From Skeletonema tropicum (Eukaryota > Bacillariophyta > Thalassiosirophyceae > Thalassiosirales > Thalassiosiraceae): a DNA stretch of 64,000 bases. The DNA lies in the NCBI GenBank assembly GCA_037178625.1, contig CM074129.1, positions 3,534,001 through 3,598,000 on the forward strand, read 5' to 3'. This document shows, piece after piece, positions 20,118 to 30,997 of the stretch (position 1 is the first letter of the stretch; each line of letters opens with the position of its first letter). The notes under the pieces are model-generated. The model had not been told where the DNA came from, ran no database searches, and worked only from the letters and a program-made list of their open reading frames with translations. The translations under genes and the position numbers were made by a program.

Positions 20118-23100
20118 ATGAAACTCCATTTCAACGCTTACTTGGCGACCTCCGTCGTCTTCTCTTCATCGATGCACCACGTGACAGCTGATTCTATCAG
20201 AGGTGCATCCCAACCATCATTGACCGATGAGAACTCATCCAACTCTCGCTTTCTCATCCCCTTCGAACGGCGCCTCCTACCTCACGAGGGGGTGATGCGT
20301 ACTCTAATCATTCGTGTTACCGATGGAGAAGGCAAACAGCCCGTCACTGACGGTCGCAGGCAGTCGGACACCTGGTTCGGGACACATGACTTGGCACTTG
20401 CTGGCAATCTCAACAGTATGGTAAGAATTATGTTTCAAATCAAGGTCTTCGTGCCTCCTTCGTCTTATTTCTTTAACTCTCACTAACTTGCATTGATATA
20501 ACTACCCCACGTAGACTGGTTTGTATGAGCAGTGCAGTGGGGGTAAGCTCAGCTTCGTCCCCTCAACAGGACCTGGAGTTGTTGACGGAGTGTATGTGAG
20601 TTCCAATCAATAGATCTTGTTTTACTGAGTTGTCATCTCACACTTTCGACTTCTATGTGAAACCAAAAGGAACTCACCGTGAGTCAAAACATGACCGGTC
20701 TTCACATCTCAACTGCAGGTCAGATAGCACGAAATGAGTTCAACAAATTGAACCCGGATCTAGGTATTGAGTTCGAGAATTACTCCATCATCTTGCCCTT
20801 GGGTGTAACTGGAAGTGGAGGTCTTGGTCAACTGAGAGGCAATCATCAAATGTATGCTGGAGGGGCAGACAGATCACTGGAACTAGTCATGCATGAGTTC
20901 GGTAAGAGATGAGAACCATTTCTGCACTATTACGCTTCACTTCCTGCTTCTCGCGTCTCATCTTTTCTTTCAATGCTCATCTGATCGCCACAACATGTGT
21001 AAAGGTCATACGTAAGTCAACGAAAATTTCGTACTGGGTTCATCTTCGAGTCCATAATTCGAACCTAACAAACCACTTGTTTTCTCCCTCTACACAGGCT
21101 TGGATTCCATCACTCAGGTATTCCGAACGAAGGAGACTATGATGATAACTCATGCTTGATGGGCTGCTGCGCTGGCGCACAGCAGATGTGTTTCAATGCT
21201 GCGAAGGTGAGTCCATGTAATTAACTTTGTTCCGGTAGGTGCCATCGTTGAGCTAACATTTTCTGTACTTCTTAAAAGAGCTGGTATACTGGCTGGTACA
21301 CTGAGGGGCACGTGCATTTGGGCCATTTGAACACTCCTGGGCAATGGGGCAAGGTAAATCTTGTAGGGGTTGACGACTACTTGAAAGGAGTCTTCGGCGA
21401 AGGCAATTCTTTTGCCGCGCAGATCTGCACCGGACTTTTTATGCTTTTCAATCGAAAGAAGGGTGTCAATGCTGGTGTCAAAGCCTATGCAGACGAAGTT
21501 GTGATCGTCCAGCAGTGGGGAGAGTAAGTCGCCCACCATATTGATCGCTTTATCACTTCGTCCAAACACTCACATCACTCTTTATGCTCCAGGAGCGAGA
21601 GAAGTAAGGTTCTAGCTCACTTGACAACCGATGAGAGTAACAGACGTGTCGAGTTCGACCGAATCAAGTTGTATACCGACTTTGATATAGCGGTAGAGGT
21701 ATGTGATGTCGTTTTTGCACCTGTCGTAACAGGCCCTCAGATCGATGTGACTGGTGAAAATGCGACTCAGTCTTCTACTGCCGCAGGAGCAGAAGGTAAG
21801 CGTCTCTTTTCTGTGAGATTTTTTAGTTTCGTTCCCCAGGTGCTGTTGCTTACTTTGTCGTGCCTACAGCAACTCGCGCTATTGATGGGAACCTAGATCA
21901 GCACTGGCTCGGTGGTTCCGTCACACATACAAGTGGTGATGAAGAAGACCTTGACCCTTGGTGGGAACTGTCCTTGGACGAAGCAAAGGAGGTCCAGCAC
22001 GTACGCATTTTCAACCGTAACGACTGCTGCGGAAGCCGCCTCAGCAATGCAATTTTGGAGCTTTACAATGACGAAGGAGAACGCACCTACCGTCACAACC
22101 TGGGAGCTGCTGAAGATATTAAAGAAGTGCGTTTGGGAGAAAGCTATAATGTGAAGAGGGTCAAGATTCAAGTAAGTAAGGAATATCATTTGACGTTCGA
22201 TGTCGTCAGATTCGTGATTTGTTTTCCTCACCTTCCTCATGCTTCGCTTGCAGTTGCTTGGTTACAAGGTACTGTCATTGGCCGAAGTTCAACTCTTTGG
22301 ACCTACCCAGCTCCGTCAAGAGCCTGACTACGCTTCAGTCCTTGTGTCAGTATTCGATGGTTCTGGTTCACAAGATGTTATCACTTGCGATTCAACGATG
22401 GCCCCTTCAATGAGTCTTTCGCCATCATCAAGTCCAACAACCTCACACGCGCCCACAGTTTACACTGTTGTACCAAAAGACGTTCTGCTTCTCCGAGACG
22501 ATGTACCTTGTATCTTTCAGTCAAATCCTAGCCATCCAGATAGATTCAAGTGCACGCTGCTGCCTACCACCGTTAACGAAGAGCCCGGAGACTACGGCAA
22601 CGCACCATTTGGACTTCAGGGGAAAGATGGTTGCATCCTTTTCGTCAGCCCTGTCACATGGTCTTGGGCTGGAACTGCATTCATTTTTGAATCCACCGCA
22701 AGCCTCGAATCTATCAACAACTGTTTTGCTGCTGGGGTTCTTCTCTCAGAGGTGACGGCAGATACCGATAGCCCAACCTCTTCTCCCATTTTGAGCCCCA
22801 CCGACAATCCTTCTGCTACGCCAAGTGTATTACCCTCCTCTGCACCCACGAATACTCCTTCTGCAACGTCAAGTGAAGGACCATCTTCTGCACCAACCAA
22901 CAAGCCTACTATTGTGGCTACAACTTTGAGTCCCACCTTCAAGCCGACTATTCCAGACGGTGTCGTGCTACAACGTGCTAACACGCCTTGCATCTCCCAA
23001 GTCAACCCGAGCAATCATCCTGACCGATTCAAATGCATTATCGAGCCGACTGCTGTTAGCAGTGAGCCTGGTACCTACGATAACGATCCAGTCGTACTAG

Positions 23101-23570
23101 TTGGTGGGAGAGACTGTATTCTACACATCAGGCCTGTAACGTGGGCATGGGAGGGCAATGCTTTCATCTTCCAATCAATGGATACCATCGAAGCAATCAA
23201 TGATTGTTTTGCTGCCGGGGTTGTCATTTCAGAACGCAGGACAAAGATTCCTGATAACATTCAACTCCTACGTGATAACACGCCTTGCATCTCCCAAGTC
23301 AATCCGAGCAACCATCCTGACCGATTCAAGTGTATGCTAGAGCCGACTGCTGTTAGCAACGAGCCTGGTACATACGATGGCGACCTATTCGTTCTTCGCG
23401 GTTTGAATGCTTGTGTTGTTGATATTAGGCCCGTAACGTGGGCATGGGAAGGCAATGCTTTCATCTTTCAGTCCACAGAGAGTCTCGATGTCATTAATGA
23501 CTGTTTCGCATCTGGTGTGCTCATCTCAGAAAGCGTGAATGGGGTGGCCGAGAACGCTCTATTTGGGTAG
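20118..23570 (+). CDS. Secreted M11/gametolysin-like metalloprotease with fucolectin-like domain and three Cys repeats (9 exons)
   Basis: Exons: 20118-20420, 20515-20595, 20670-20901, 21004-21010, 21098-21206, 21279-21523, 21593-21795, 21870-22171, 22254-23570; all introns GT-AG, total 2,799 bases in frame, 932 residues. A signal peptide (about 1-25) leads a propeptide-like start. The catalytic part resembles gametolysin (family M11): MRTLIIRVTDGEG, later LYEQCSGGK and the metzincin zinc site HEFGHTLGFHHSG. Next comes a fucolectin/F5-8-type lectin domain (ATRAIDGN, DPWWELSLDEAKEVQHVRIF, NRNDCCGSRLSNA). The last exon holds three roughly 80-residue repeats (each with PCI.Q.NPS.HPDRFKC and PVTWAW.G.AFIF and NDCFA.GV..SE), with Thr/Pro/Ser linkers after the lectin domain and between repeats 1 and 2. 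Likely extracellular, binding glycan and cleaving wall or matrix proteins; this is inferred from domains. Confidence 0.85.
21004..21010 (+). other. 7-base microexon (GTCATAC) completing the zinc-binding motif
   Basis: The exon before it ends CAT GAG TTC G, and the exon after begins GCTTGGATTCCATCAC. Only insertion of GTCATAC between them keeps frame and yields His-Glu-Phe-Gly-His-Thr-Leu-Gly-Phe-His-His. The microexon is flanked by AAAG on the left and GTAAGTC on the right. Confidence 0.75.
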
Positions 23571-23816
23571 AGCCACTACTACTCGCATTATTTGTCGACA
23601 TTATTTTCAGCCCGCGGTTGTTTGCTTTTGTTTGTTCGCTTTTGTTATAATAGTCTAAGGATCTATTAATGTGCGGTGCTTATTCACGAGAAACTTTAGC
23701 GTACGTAGGTACCTTTGCCTCCTCTTGCTAGGACTATTATCAATCAGAGTCATTGAAGTAACACGGATTGTAACTTACTGGATGCAGCTTTGTTTCAGAT
23801 GTTTACGTAATACTTC

Positions 23817-24638
23817 TTACTGTGAAGCGAGACCAATCAAATCATCAATTGCTTTCTTTGAGGCTTTCCATTCATTGATAGGGTCCTCATAGTAAGATCT
23901 TACTAGCTCCTTCGTCGCACCAGTTGTACCTTCACTGCCTATGGGATTGAAAACATTGTTGTAAACAGCCATATCGAGATATCTGAGATGAGAAATAAGA
24001 TCTTCTCTGAGTTCTAACGCAGCTATTTCATCCCCGTCTGGCAACTCATTTCCAATTGCATCGGCATAGTTGTTTAAAAGTTTGTTTGCACCTCCACTAG
24101 TCCACATATTTGATAAGGGCGGTTTGATCAAGATTGCTCTTACTGCAAGTACAGTGTGAAAAAAGAAAAAAGGGATTATTTGTGGATGACCGCGTCGTGA
24201 AGATTTGATCGTAAGGTGAGTTTGACGCATGAGTGCAGTATGTGTTTTCGCAAATATATAATATCATTACATACCTCCATCCCACTGCTCCGCCTTTATC
24301 AAATCTGGGACTGCTTCCAATTGCTTACTCCCTTCTTTAATTTGATCGAGTAGCACAGCTAGCTGCCCATCTGCGGCAAGTGCTTTCTTGTTATCAAGTA
24401 GTGTTGTAGACAAGATAGTTCCAACGGTGAAAATCAACGGCCTACGGAGAAATGTGCGCCGTTGCTGACATGAAATCGTACATTCATCGATGTTGTGGGA
24501 GGAGGAAGATGCCGCTAGTTGCGGCTGCCGAGGAAGCTCGCGATTCATTGCAGATGATGGCGAGAGGAAGGAACAACAGAGTGGCAATTGCGCCGCTGCT
24601 GCAATCAAAAGAAATAAGCAATAAAGCTTTGACGACAT
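23817..24638 (-). CDS. Thylakoid-lumen helical protein with bipartite presequence (2 exons)
   Basis: Exons 24638-24275 and 24142-23817 with a GTATGT...CAG intron; 690 bases in frame, 229 residues. The N-terminus reads as a three-step address: a signal peptide (LYCLFLLIAAAAQLPLCCSF), a short transit segment starting LSPSSAM, then a twin-arginine lumen signal (RRTFLRRPLIFTVGTILSTTLL) ending ALA-AD, which points to Tat export into the thylakoid lumen. The mature part is all-helical: QLAVLLDQIKEGSKQLEAVPDL, KAEQWDGVRAILIKPPLSNMW, LELREDLISHLRYLDMAVYNN and a conserved-looking VRSYYEDPINEWKASKKAIDDL. The helical layout is like PsbQ or Psb31-type extrinsic photosystem II subunits, which I offer as a possibility, not an identification. 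Confidence 0.72.
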
Positions 24639-25108
24639 GGCTGATCTCTAGTGTTGGTGAAAGAACGGCAGATTTAGATATGGTGCTGCTTGGTGATAGG
24701 TTGCAACTACCTACTTCTGAGCTTGCCAGTTGCTGCTTGCTACGTGCTACAGCAAGTACAGCCACGGAAACCGTGCATCTTGCTAAGTGGTATCCCGTGG
24801 TGGTATGGAATAGTGAAGTGTCAGCTCTATTATGATTTTTTCCGCCAACGAAGTCTCGCGCCAAAAATCAGTCGCCGGCGGGCGGGGCGCTTTCTCATTT
24901 TTCTCAGATTTTTTCCCTGCTGATGTGGACGAAATCATTAGCATCAATAATAGACAGTACTTAGTGCTGATTTGAAATAGAAAGGCTAACTACTGGCCGG
25001 GGATTGTGCTGTGGATTGCTCTACTTCCGAGCTGTGTTACTGGCTTCTGTCAAGGCTGAGGAATTGCGACTACAATAAGTCAACTTAAAGACACAACATC
25101 TACTTATC
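24639..25108. other. Divergent promoter region
   Basis: The 470 bases separate the lumen-protein gene (minus) from the methyltransferase gene (plus). Frames on both strands are shadows of or extensions from the lumen gene. A GC-rich GCCGGCGGGCGGGGCGC patch lies near 24873. Nothing else recognised. Confidence 0.45.
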
Positions 25109-25999
25109 ATGTCGATGTCCACCTATGCGAGGCGATTTGGGTTAGTTGCCGTGTCTGGGAGTATTTATGTCGGGGCAGTGTACCTCGGAATACAATTATA
25201 TGGAGGTGAACGCAAAGGACAGCAGGCACTGCTTGGTGGAGAAGATGGAAACAAGACAACATCGTATGTGTTCGATCCTCGGAGGACAGCTACGTTCCAA
25301 AAGATTGCCTATTCTTATGATGATGAAATAGCAAAAGATGAGTTTGTAATGGGGATAAACTTGATGAGGCGAGCGCTGCTCTATTTTCATGCAACTGGAA
25401 ACGTTCTCGAGGTGGGTGCTGGTACAGGACGTAATTTGGGGTACTATCCATCAGGGACAGTTAAAAAGATTACTCTGACTGATTCATCTGATAAGATGTT
25501 AGAGAAAGCAAACGAAAAGCTGAGTGGAATGTCACGCGCAGAGAAAGAGAGGCATACAGTGATGGTAGCAGATGCTGGAAAGCTACCTTTCCCAGATAAC
25601 TCATACGATACAATCGTTGACACATTTGGTCTCTGCTCTTTTGACGATCCTATTGCGGTATTGAAAGAATTGCAAAGAGTATGCAAGCCTGATGGTAAAA
25701 TATTGTTGCTTGAACATGGAAGAACGAAAGCCTATACAGGGTTATCGTCGTACTTGGATAAGCATGCTGAAAGACACGCAAAGAATTGGGGTGAGTATCT
25801 CTTGGATTGAAGTGTATATTCCTTTATGCTTTGTTTCAAACAGATTGCTTATTGAATTTTGTCGATAATGTTATTCATAGGCTGTGTATGGAATCGTGAT
25901 ATCGACAAGATAGTGGAATCGTCAGGGCTTACATTGGAAAAGCTCCACAATTTCCACTTCGGCACAACTTACTACATGGTTGCTAAACCTAATCGATAG
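25109..25999 (+). CDS. OMS1-like SAM-dependent methyltransferase, membrane-anchored (2 exons)
   Basis: Exons 25109-25790 and 25881-25999 with a GTGAGT...TAG intron; 801 bases in frame, 266 residues. An N-terminal hydrophobic segment (LVAVSGSIYVGAVYLGIQL) would anchor it in a membrane. The methyltransferase core shows motif I NVLEVGAGTGRNLGYYP near residue 98, LTDSSDKMLEKA (motif II), ADAGKLPFPDNSYDTIVDTFGLCSF (motif IV region) and PDGKILLLEHGR (motif VI). The spliced end HAKNWGCVWNRDIDKIVESSGL..HFGTTYYMVAKP matches the ending of the yeast mitochondrial inner-membrane protein OMS1 and relatives of the UbiE/COQ5 group. Substrate unknown. Without splicing the frame would stop eight residues into the intron, losing this conserved end. 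Confidence 0.83.
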
Positions 26000-26200
26000 A
26001 ACTTTTACTCATCTATTTCGGTAAAATAAATGAAACATGGTTGCTAAACCTAATTGATATTAGTGTAGTCTGGTGGGCCCTCTCAGAGGAGAGGCGACAT
26101 CATCTAAGCATGTATGTTAACTGATAACGAACATGTTGTGCTGCTGCAATAGCTACATCTACATTTCCCAGATCGCACTCCATAAACCTAGTCGATACAT
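25978..26200 (+). repeat. Local duplication of the methyltransferase 3' end plus dispersed GGTGGGCCC element
   Basis: TGGTTGCTAAACCTAAT(C/T)GATA occurs as the gene's last codons (about 25978-25998) and again at about 26038-26058; a weaker third form (TAAACCTAGTCGATA) is near 26183. Bases 26068-26107 read GTCTGGTGGGCCCT, CTCAGAGGAG and AGGCGACATCATCTAA, an element shared with about 10918-11010 (same strand) and 45858-45892 (opposite strand). Confidence 0.5.
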
Positions 26201-26376
26201 AGGAAACATATCTATTTCAAATAAATGAGCAATTGATATAGTTACTTCTCTATCCAACTATCGCCTTCATTAGTTGCATAATCCTTGTTCTCAAAACCAA
26301 TCACAGATAGCAAAACTTTGTACGGGTCACTCTCTTATATTTACAGTCTAAACACCACATGAAAAAGAAACATCAT

Positions 26377-27351
26377 TTAATGCTTCTCGTTGGGGTCATG
26401 GAAGTGGAATTTAGATGCTCCCAAGGCATTCATTACTGTGTCGAAGATACCGAACTGACCAGCAGTAAGAGTTCCAATCATAACGCAACGGGGCAAAAGT
26501 CCAACTGTGCAGAGGTTGACAAATCCAACTTCCTTGGCAATGTTCAACAAACGAGTCACCATTGGTCCATCTCCACCAGCACCCTTCTTGTTAATCTTGG
26601 AGAGAAGAGTATCAGCAGGGTGAGAGATAACGGCAGCGGCAACTCCAGCAATAACACCAGAAGTCAATGAAATACCGAGGTTGGTAGAATCAGAAAGTTC
26701 CTTGGGTGATTTTCCCATGGAAGCATACATGGCATCGGCGGCAGAACCCTGCACGGCGAACTTGGCCATAGTGTAAGGAACTTGCTTGGCAAGAATGGGA
26801 AGGAATCCAGCGTAAAATCCACCAATTCCATCAGCCTTCAACATCTTTCCAAAACCATCGGCCAAACCGTCACAGAATTCAGGATCAGACACAGCACGGA
26901 TACGGACAGCCTCCAATGGACAGAGGAAAATATCAGCAATGGTCTCAGCGGCAGCAGCGGCTCCCAAGTAAATTCCGGTTTTGTTTTCCCAAGCTTTTTC
27001 CTCGCCCATAGCATTAACGGCCTGAATTTTGAAGAACTCAACTCCTCCGAATTTGAACCAGCCTTGGACGAAGTATCCGAAAGCAGTGGCGCCAAGTCCG
27101 GTAGTGAGAGCCATGGCTCCCTCCTCGGCAACCACTTGACGCATACCGCCAATAAGACCACTGTTGTACTTCACAGGATCAAGCTGCACACGAGTCTTAA
27201 CGACATCGACGGGGCAAAGTGCTCCGTGGGTGATGGAGCAGCAGATACCACCAGCTGCGGCACCCTTGACGTAGTAGGCCAAGTCATATACTGGCGCAGC
27301 GGGGGAGGGGGCGAGGAGGACGGCTCCAGGAATGTTCTTTTGGGAAGACAT
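26377..27351 (-). CDS. SLC25A3: Mitochondrial phosphate carrier
   Basis: Inner-membrane carrier that imports phosphate with a proton (or against hydroxide) for ATP synthesis. Single-exon, 324 residues, the normal length. Three repeats of about 95 residues each carry the carrier signature P-x-D/E-x-x-K/R: CPVDVVKTRVQLDP near residue 46, CPLEAVRIRAVSDP near 143 and HPADTLLSKINKKG near 240. Phosphate-carrier features are also clear: the GFYAGFLPILAKQVPYTMAKF segment and GLLPRCVMIGTLTAGQFGIFD. The N-terminus is short, without a long cleaved presequence. GC-rich codons at third positions relative to neighbours suggest strong expression. Confidence 0.94.
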   Translation of the reverse strand: MSSQKNIPGAVLLAPSPAAPVYDLAYYVKGAAAGGICCSITHGALCPVDVVKTRVQLDPVKYNSGLIGGMRQVVAEEGAMALTTGLGATAFGYFVQGWFKFGGVEFFKIQAVNAMGEEKAWENKTGIYLGAAAAAETIADIFLCPLEAVRIRAVSDPEFCDGLADGFGKMLKADGIGGFYAGFLPILAKQVPYTMAKFAVQGSAADAMYASMGKSPKELSDSTNLGISLTSGVIAGVAAAVISHPADTLLSKINKKGAGGDGPMVTRLLNIAKEVGFVNLCTVGLLPRCVMIGTLTAGQFGIFDTVMNALGASKFHFHDPNEKH

Positions 27352-28430
27352 GGTGTTACGTTAGCTGATGGTAAGTAGCAAAGAGGGATGGACTAAAAAA
27401 GTGGCTCGTCATTGCCCAACGCAAACCAATGCGGGGGGTGGAAAAAGGATTCGTCGAGCGAGCGATTGGTGGAGAACACGTCGCGTGACCTTCATTTTAG
27501 GAAATATTCATTTTAGAAAGCACTACCAAAATATATCTTTTCAAGATTCTTCGACCTTCTATTCCCAAGCAGCGGAAGTACCTACTTTTGTAGAAAGAGT
27601 GCTGCAGACTTCTTTTGCTAGCAGCTAGGCGTACCTTAGGCAGGATATGATGGGAAGCGGAAGAGGATCATCATCATTACTCTTATGGTTGGTTAGGATT
27701 TAAAAAATGTTGATCACATCTTGTGCATCACTTTGCCTTTGCTCTTGTACTGATGAGAGAGGTTTTGGCTTCGAAACGCAGATTTATTACTATCATTTTC
27801 AAATTGTTCTGAGATTGACCATCCATTCTACAACGAGATCAGCTTGTAACATTAGTGTCTGATTTATCATTTACAATTAAAATGTAACGTGTTTGTCAAA
27901 TGCTCTCTCACTGCAGCTGCAGGTTACGAGCCGGCCAATAACATCTCTCAGAGTTGCCGACGAGTATTTTCACTGAATCATCAGTAATGAGTGAATGAGA
28001 TGTTTCACTCTAACTTTTTCAAGTGGAAAATCTAGCTTACCCCTTTGTCAAAGCTCAAAGCTATGATGTAAGTTATTATCTTGCATGCATGCATCGAGAT
28101 CATCATCATCTGATCTATTCGGCAATAGAAAAGACCGTACAGTTGTACCGAAGCAGGTCCCTTTTAGTATCATAGATATCTAATCTGATTAACTTTGTAT
28201 TTGATTTCATCTGATCTAATCGGCACTCTCTTCCCTTTTCTCTTCCTTCCCTCTCCCCTGCATTTCATCGAGTTACCTCTCACTAAAGTTTGCTGTAGAT
28301 TCTACTGAATTCCTACGCAGCTTGCCAACTCCATCATCTCCAAAAAAAAGCCAAAAAAACCTCCTCCTCTCTCACAATACAACCTTGTTGTAAAGCCCTC
28401 GCGCCGGCCCGCCACTCCTATTAATATACA
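27352..28430. other. Intergenic region between divergent housekeeping genes
   Basis: About 1.1 kb separating the phosphate carrier (minus) from ribosomal protein L9 (plus). It holds both promoters. Two TCATCTGATCTA(T/A)TCGGCA words occur (about 28103 and 28207). No gene or RNA recognised. Confidence 0.5.
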
Positions 28431-29082
28431 ATGAAGACTGTTCTCGCATCACGCTCTATTGATATCCCTGAGGGAGGTAAGTTAAATGATGGTTAGCAAA
28501 GTTTTTGTGCTTCATATTCTCCAAGCAGTCATCTCACCAACTCCTCCATCCATCTTCAAAATAGTCGAGGTTGAGATTGCCTCTCGTGTCATCAAGGTGA
28601 CCGGACCCCGTGGCTCCCTCACCCGTGACTTCAAGCACATGCACATGGACCTCCGCCAGGTAGGCAATTCTATCCGTGTGGACGTTTGGTTCGCCAACCG
28701 TAAGCAACTTGCCACCGTGCGTACTGTTGTTTCACACATTGATAACATGATGGTTGGTGTTACCCGTGGATTCATGTACAAGATGCGTTTCGTATACTCG
28801 CATTTCCCCATCAATGTCACTCTTAACGGTGATAATGTTGAGATTCGTAACTTCCTCGGAGAGAAGAGGGTTCGTAAGGTCAAGCTTATGGAAGGCGTCA
28901 AGTACGTCCGTTCTGCTGATGTAAAGGATCAAATTGAGCTTAGTGGAAACGATATTGCTATGGTTTCCCTCACTGCTGCTCAGATCCAGGGTCAGACCAA
29001 TGTCCGTAAGAAGGATTTGCGTAAGTTCCTTGACGGAATCTATGTCTCCGAGAAGGGACCCATGGCCGCTCCGGAAGAGTAA
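28431..29082 (+). CDS. RPL9: 60S ribosomal protein L9 (uL6) (2 exons)
   Basis: Component of the large cytosolic ribosomal subunit near the factor-binding site. Exon 1 is only 46 bases (28431-28476; [15 protein letters not shown]), exon 2 is 28565-29082; the intron is GTAAGT...TAG, and 564 bases stay in frame for 187 residues. Matches to the eukaryotic family run throughout: [13 protein letters not shown] (here [14 protein letters not shown]), [53 protein letters not shown], and the nearly invariant [13 protein letters not shown] end. An early short first exon is common for ribosomal protein genes. Confidence 0.96.
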
Positions 29083-29857
29083 TGTGTTACATAACTCATA
29101 CTAAGCACAAAACTGCACACTAATGAATTAATAAATTGTAAATTTATAGATCATTAGTTTGAACCTTTATCTAAAGAGCTGATGTCTTCTTGGCATTTTG
29201 CGCGTTGTATTGCTTGTGAGGAGTGCTAATAATATTGCAAGCCTCTTGTGACTGTTGATATTTCAACCCTCTCCAGTTCTGGTTGGACGAGAGGTTGAAA
29301 TCCATTGCAACTCCATTCCATCAGAGAGTATCAGGAAATGCTCTAAGAAGATGAAAGTTGGAATGGTGCTTCCCTATTAATTATCACGATGTTATCTAAA
29401 GCTCTATCATTCTTGATTGAAGCTTTCCTGTCAGGTTCCGTTCCGTTTCGAGATTGATAGTGCACTATACTTTTCCAGCAGTACTATTATTTCACACTTG
29501 GCACTGCGGCAAGCATGATGCAGTGCCAGTAGTATACTGAAGTAGGTAATGAGCAAAGAGGCCAGCAACCTGTACAAGAGCGAGAGAGAAAGTACAATAA
29601 GGAGCAAGCCAAGCATCAACAAATAGAAAGCAGGAATAAAGGCAGCAGGAGAAGCGATAACAGGAACAAAACAGATCTTTTCTCGCTTTTTCAACTTCAC
29701 TTTCCACTGTCCACCTCACTCAACTCGAAGAGGCAAGAGGCAAAGCAAGGCCCACGTCTGCAATAGTATCATAACTTCAAAGAGTTCGGCGGATATCAAA
29801 CCAAATACTATAGAGTAACGCTGACCTGGATCATAATACAAATAAGCTGCAACCTAC
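29083..29857. other. Intergenic region, nothing recognised
   Basis: 775 bases between two plus-strand genes. Frames on the minus strand at 29431-29719 are Leu/Tyr/Cys-rich without family features. It would contain the RPL9 3' end and the VIPP1 promoter. An imperfect inverted pair (CAACCCTCTCCAG with CTGGTTGGACGAGAGGTTG) lies around 29265-29297. Confidence 0.45.
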
Positions 29858-30763
29858 ATGATGAACTTCCGAACAGCTCTTTTAATAGTTGCCTCTATGG
29901 CATCCATAGATGCCTTTGTGCCATCGTCATCGTCATCTTTTATTCCTCGGAATACTTTGCCTACGACACCAGCACCAGCACACTCCACAACCGCCCTATC
30001 AATGAACTTATTTGATCGATTCTCTAGAGTGGCGAAATCAAACCTCAACAATGTACTCAAGAGTTTGGAAGATCCAGAAAAAATTATGAACCAAGCCGTG
30101 GAAGATATGCAAGCTGATCTCGTGAAAGTTCGTCAATCCTACGCTGAAATTACTGCCACGCAACGACGACTTCTCAAACAGAAAGAACAAGCCGATGCCC
30201 TTTCGGAAGATTGGTACAAACGCGCTCAACTTGCCTTGTCCAAGGGGGAAGAGGGGCTTGCAAAGGAAGCCCTCACCCGACGCCAACAGCAGGTTGATGC
30301 GGCCGAGAACCTTCAACAACAGATTGACATGCAGGCACAGGCAGTTGATAAACTCTACGAGGGGATGCAAGCCCTTGAAGCGAAGATTCTCGAGTCCAAG
30401 GCGAAGAAGGAACAAATGATTGCACGAGCGAGAACAGCGCAAAGTACACAAAAAGTGAATGATATGTTGGGGGGAATCACGGGCAAGACTTCTATGGATG
30501 CATTCACAAGAATGGAAGAGAAAGTGGAAGCACTCGAGGCAGCAGCCGAAGTGAGTGCAGAAATGGGAGCGTTGGATGGAAAGGCCTTGCCTGGATCTTC
30601 GGCTAGTTCCATTGAGAATCAATTTAAGATGTTGGAAGCCACCTCTAGTGTTGATAGGGAACTTGAAGAGATGAAGAAGATGCTCGGATCGAGCAGTTCT
30701 GCTTCGAAGAAAGATGATGTTGATGATGAGTTGGAACGTTTGAAGAGGGAGGCTGGACTGTAA
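29858..30763 (+). CDS. VIPP1: VIPP1 / PspA-family plastid membrane-remodelling protein
   Basis: ESCRT-III-superfamily protein that forms rings and rods on thylakoid and inner envelope membranes. Single-exon, 301 residues. The presequence has a signal peptide followed by IDAF-VPSS, an ASAFAP-like plastid motif, then a Ser/Pro-rich transit peptide. The PspA/IM30 domain begins at about residue 50 with amphipathic helix MNLFDRFSRVAKSNLNNVL, then LEDPEKIMNQAVEDMQADLVKVRQSYAE and a long coiled coil (ITATQRRLLKQKEQADAL..WYKRAQLALSKGEEGLAKEAL). The C-terminal part has DAFTRMEEKVEALEAAAE and ends with a short acidic/basic helix DDELERLKREAGL. Length and order fit cyanobacterial and plastid VIPP1. Confidence 0.92.
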   Translation: MMNFRTALLIVASMASIDAFVPSSSSSFIPRNTLPTTPAPAHSTTALSMNLFDRFSRVAKSNLNNVLKSLEDPEKIMNQAVEDMQADLVKVRQSYAEITATQRRLLKQKEQADALSEDWYKRAQLALSKGEEGLAKEALTRRQQQVDAAENLQQQIDMQAQAVDKLYEGMQALEAKILESKAKKEQMIARARTAQSTQKVNDMLGGITGKTSMDAFTRMEEKVEALEAAAEVSAEMGALDGKALPGSSASSIENQFKMLEATSSVDRELEEMKKMLGSSSSASKKDDVDDELERLKREAGL

Positions 30764-30997
30764 AGAGGTGAATCCTAGATATGTAGAGACTTCTGGGTGT
30801 CAGTGTTGATTGAGTGAAGCAATTATCTTCTTCACACAAACAGATGGAGACAAGAGTAAATTAAGCTATTTCGATTCATGGAGTCTGTCATCAACCTCAT
30901 ATTTGATGTGAACTCCCTTTCCGCAGGGAAAGCAGCTAACGAAGCTCATAGGTACATTTGTACCCCTGATAAAAGTAGTAATGCGATCAAAACTCAT

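Noticed and set aside
24452..24864. Frames overlapping the first exon of the lumen protein
   Set aside because: Antisense or shifted readings of a gene with a clear presequence and splice site.
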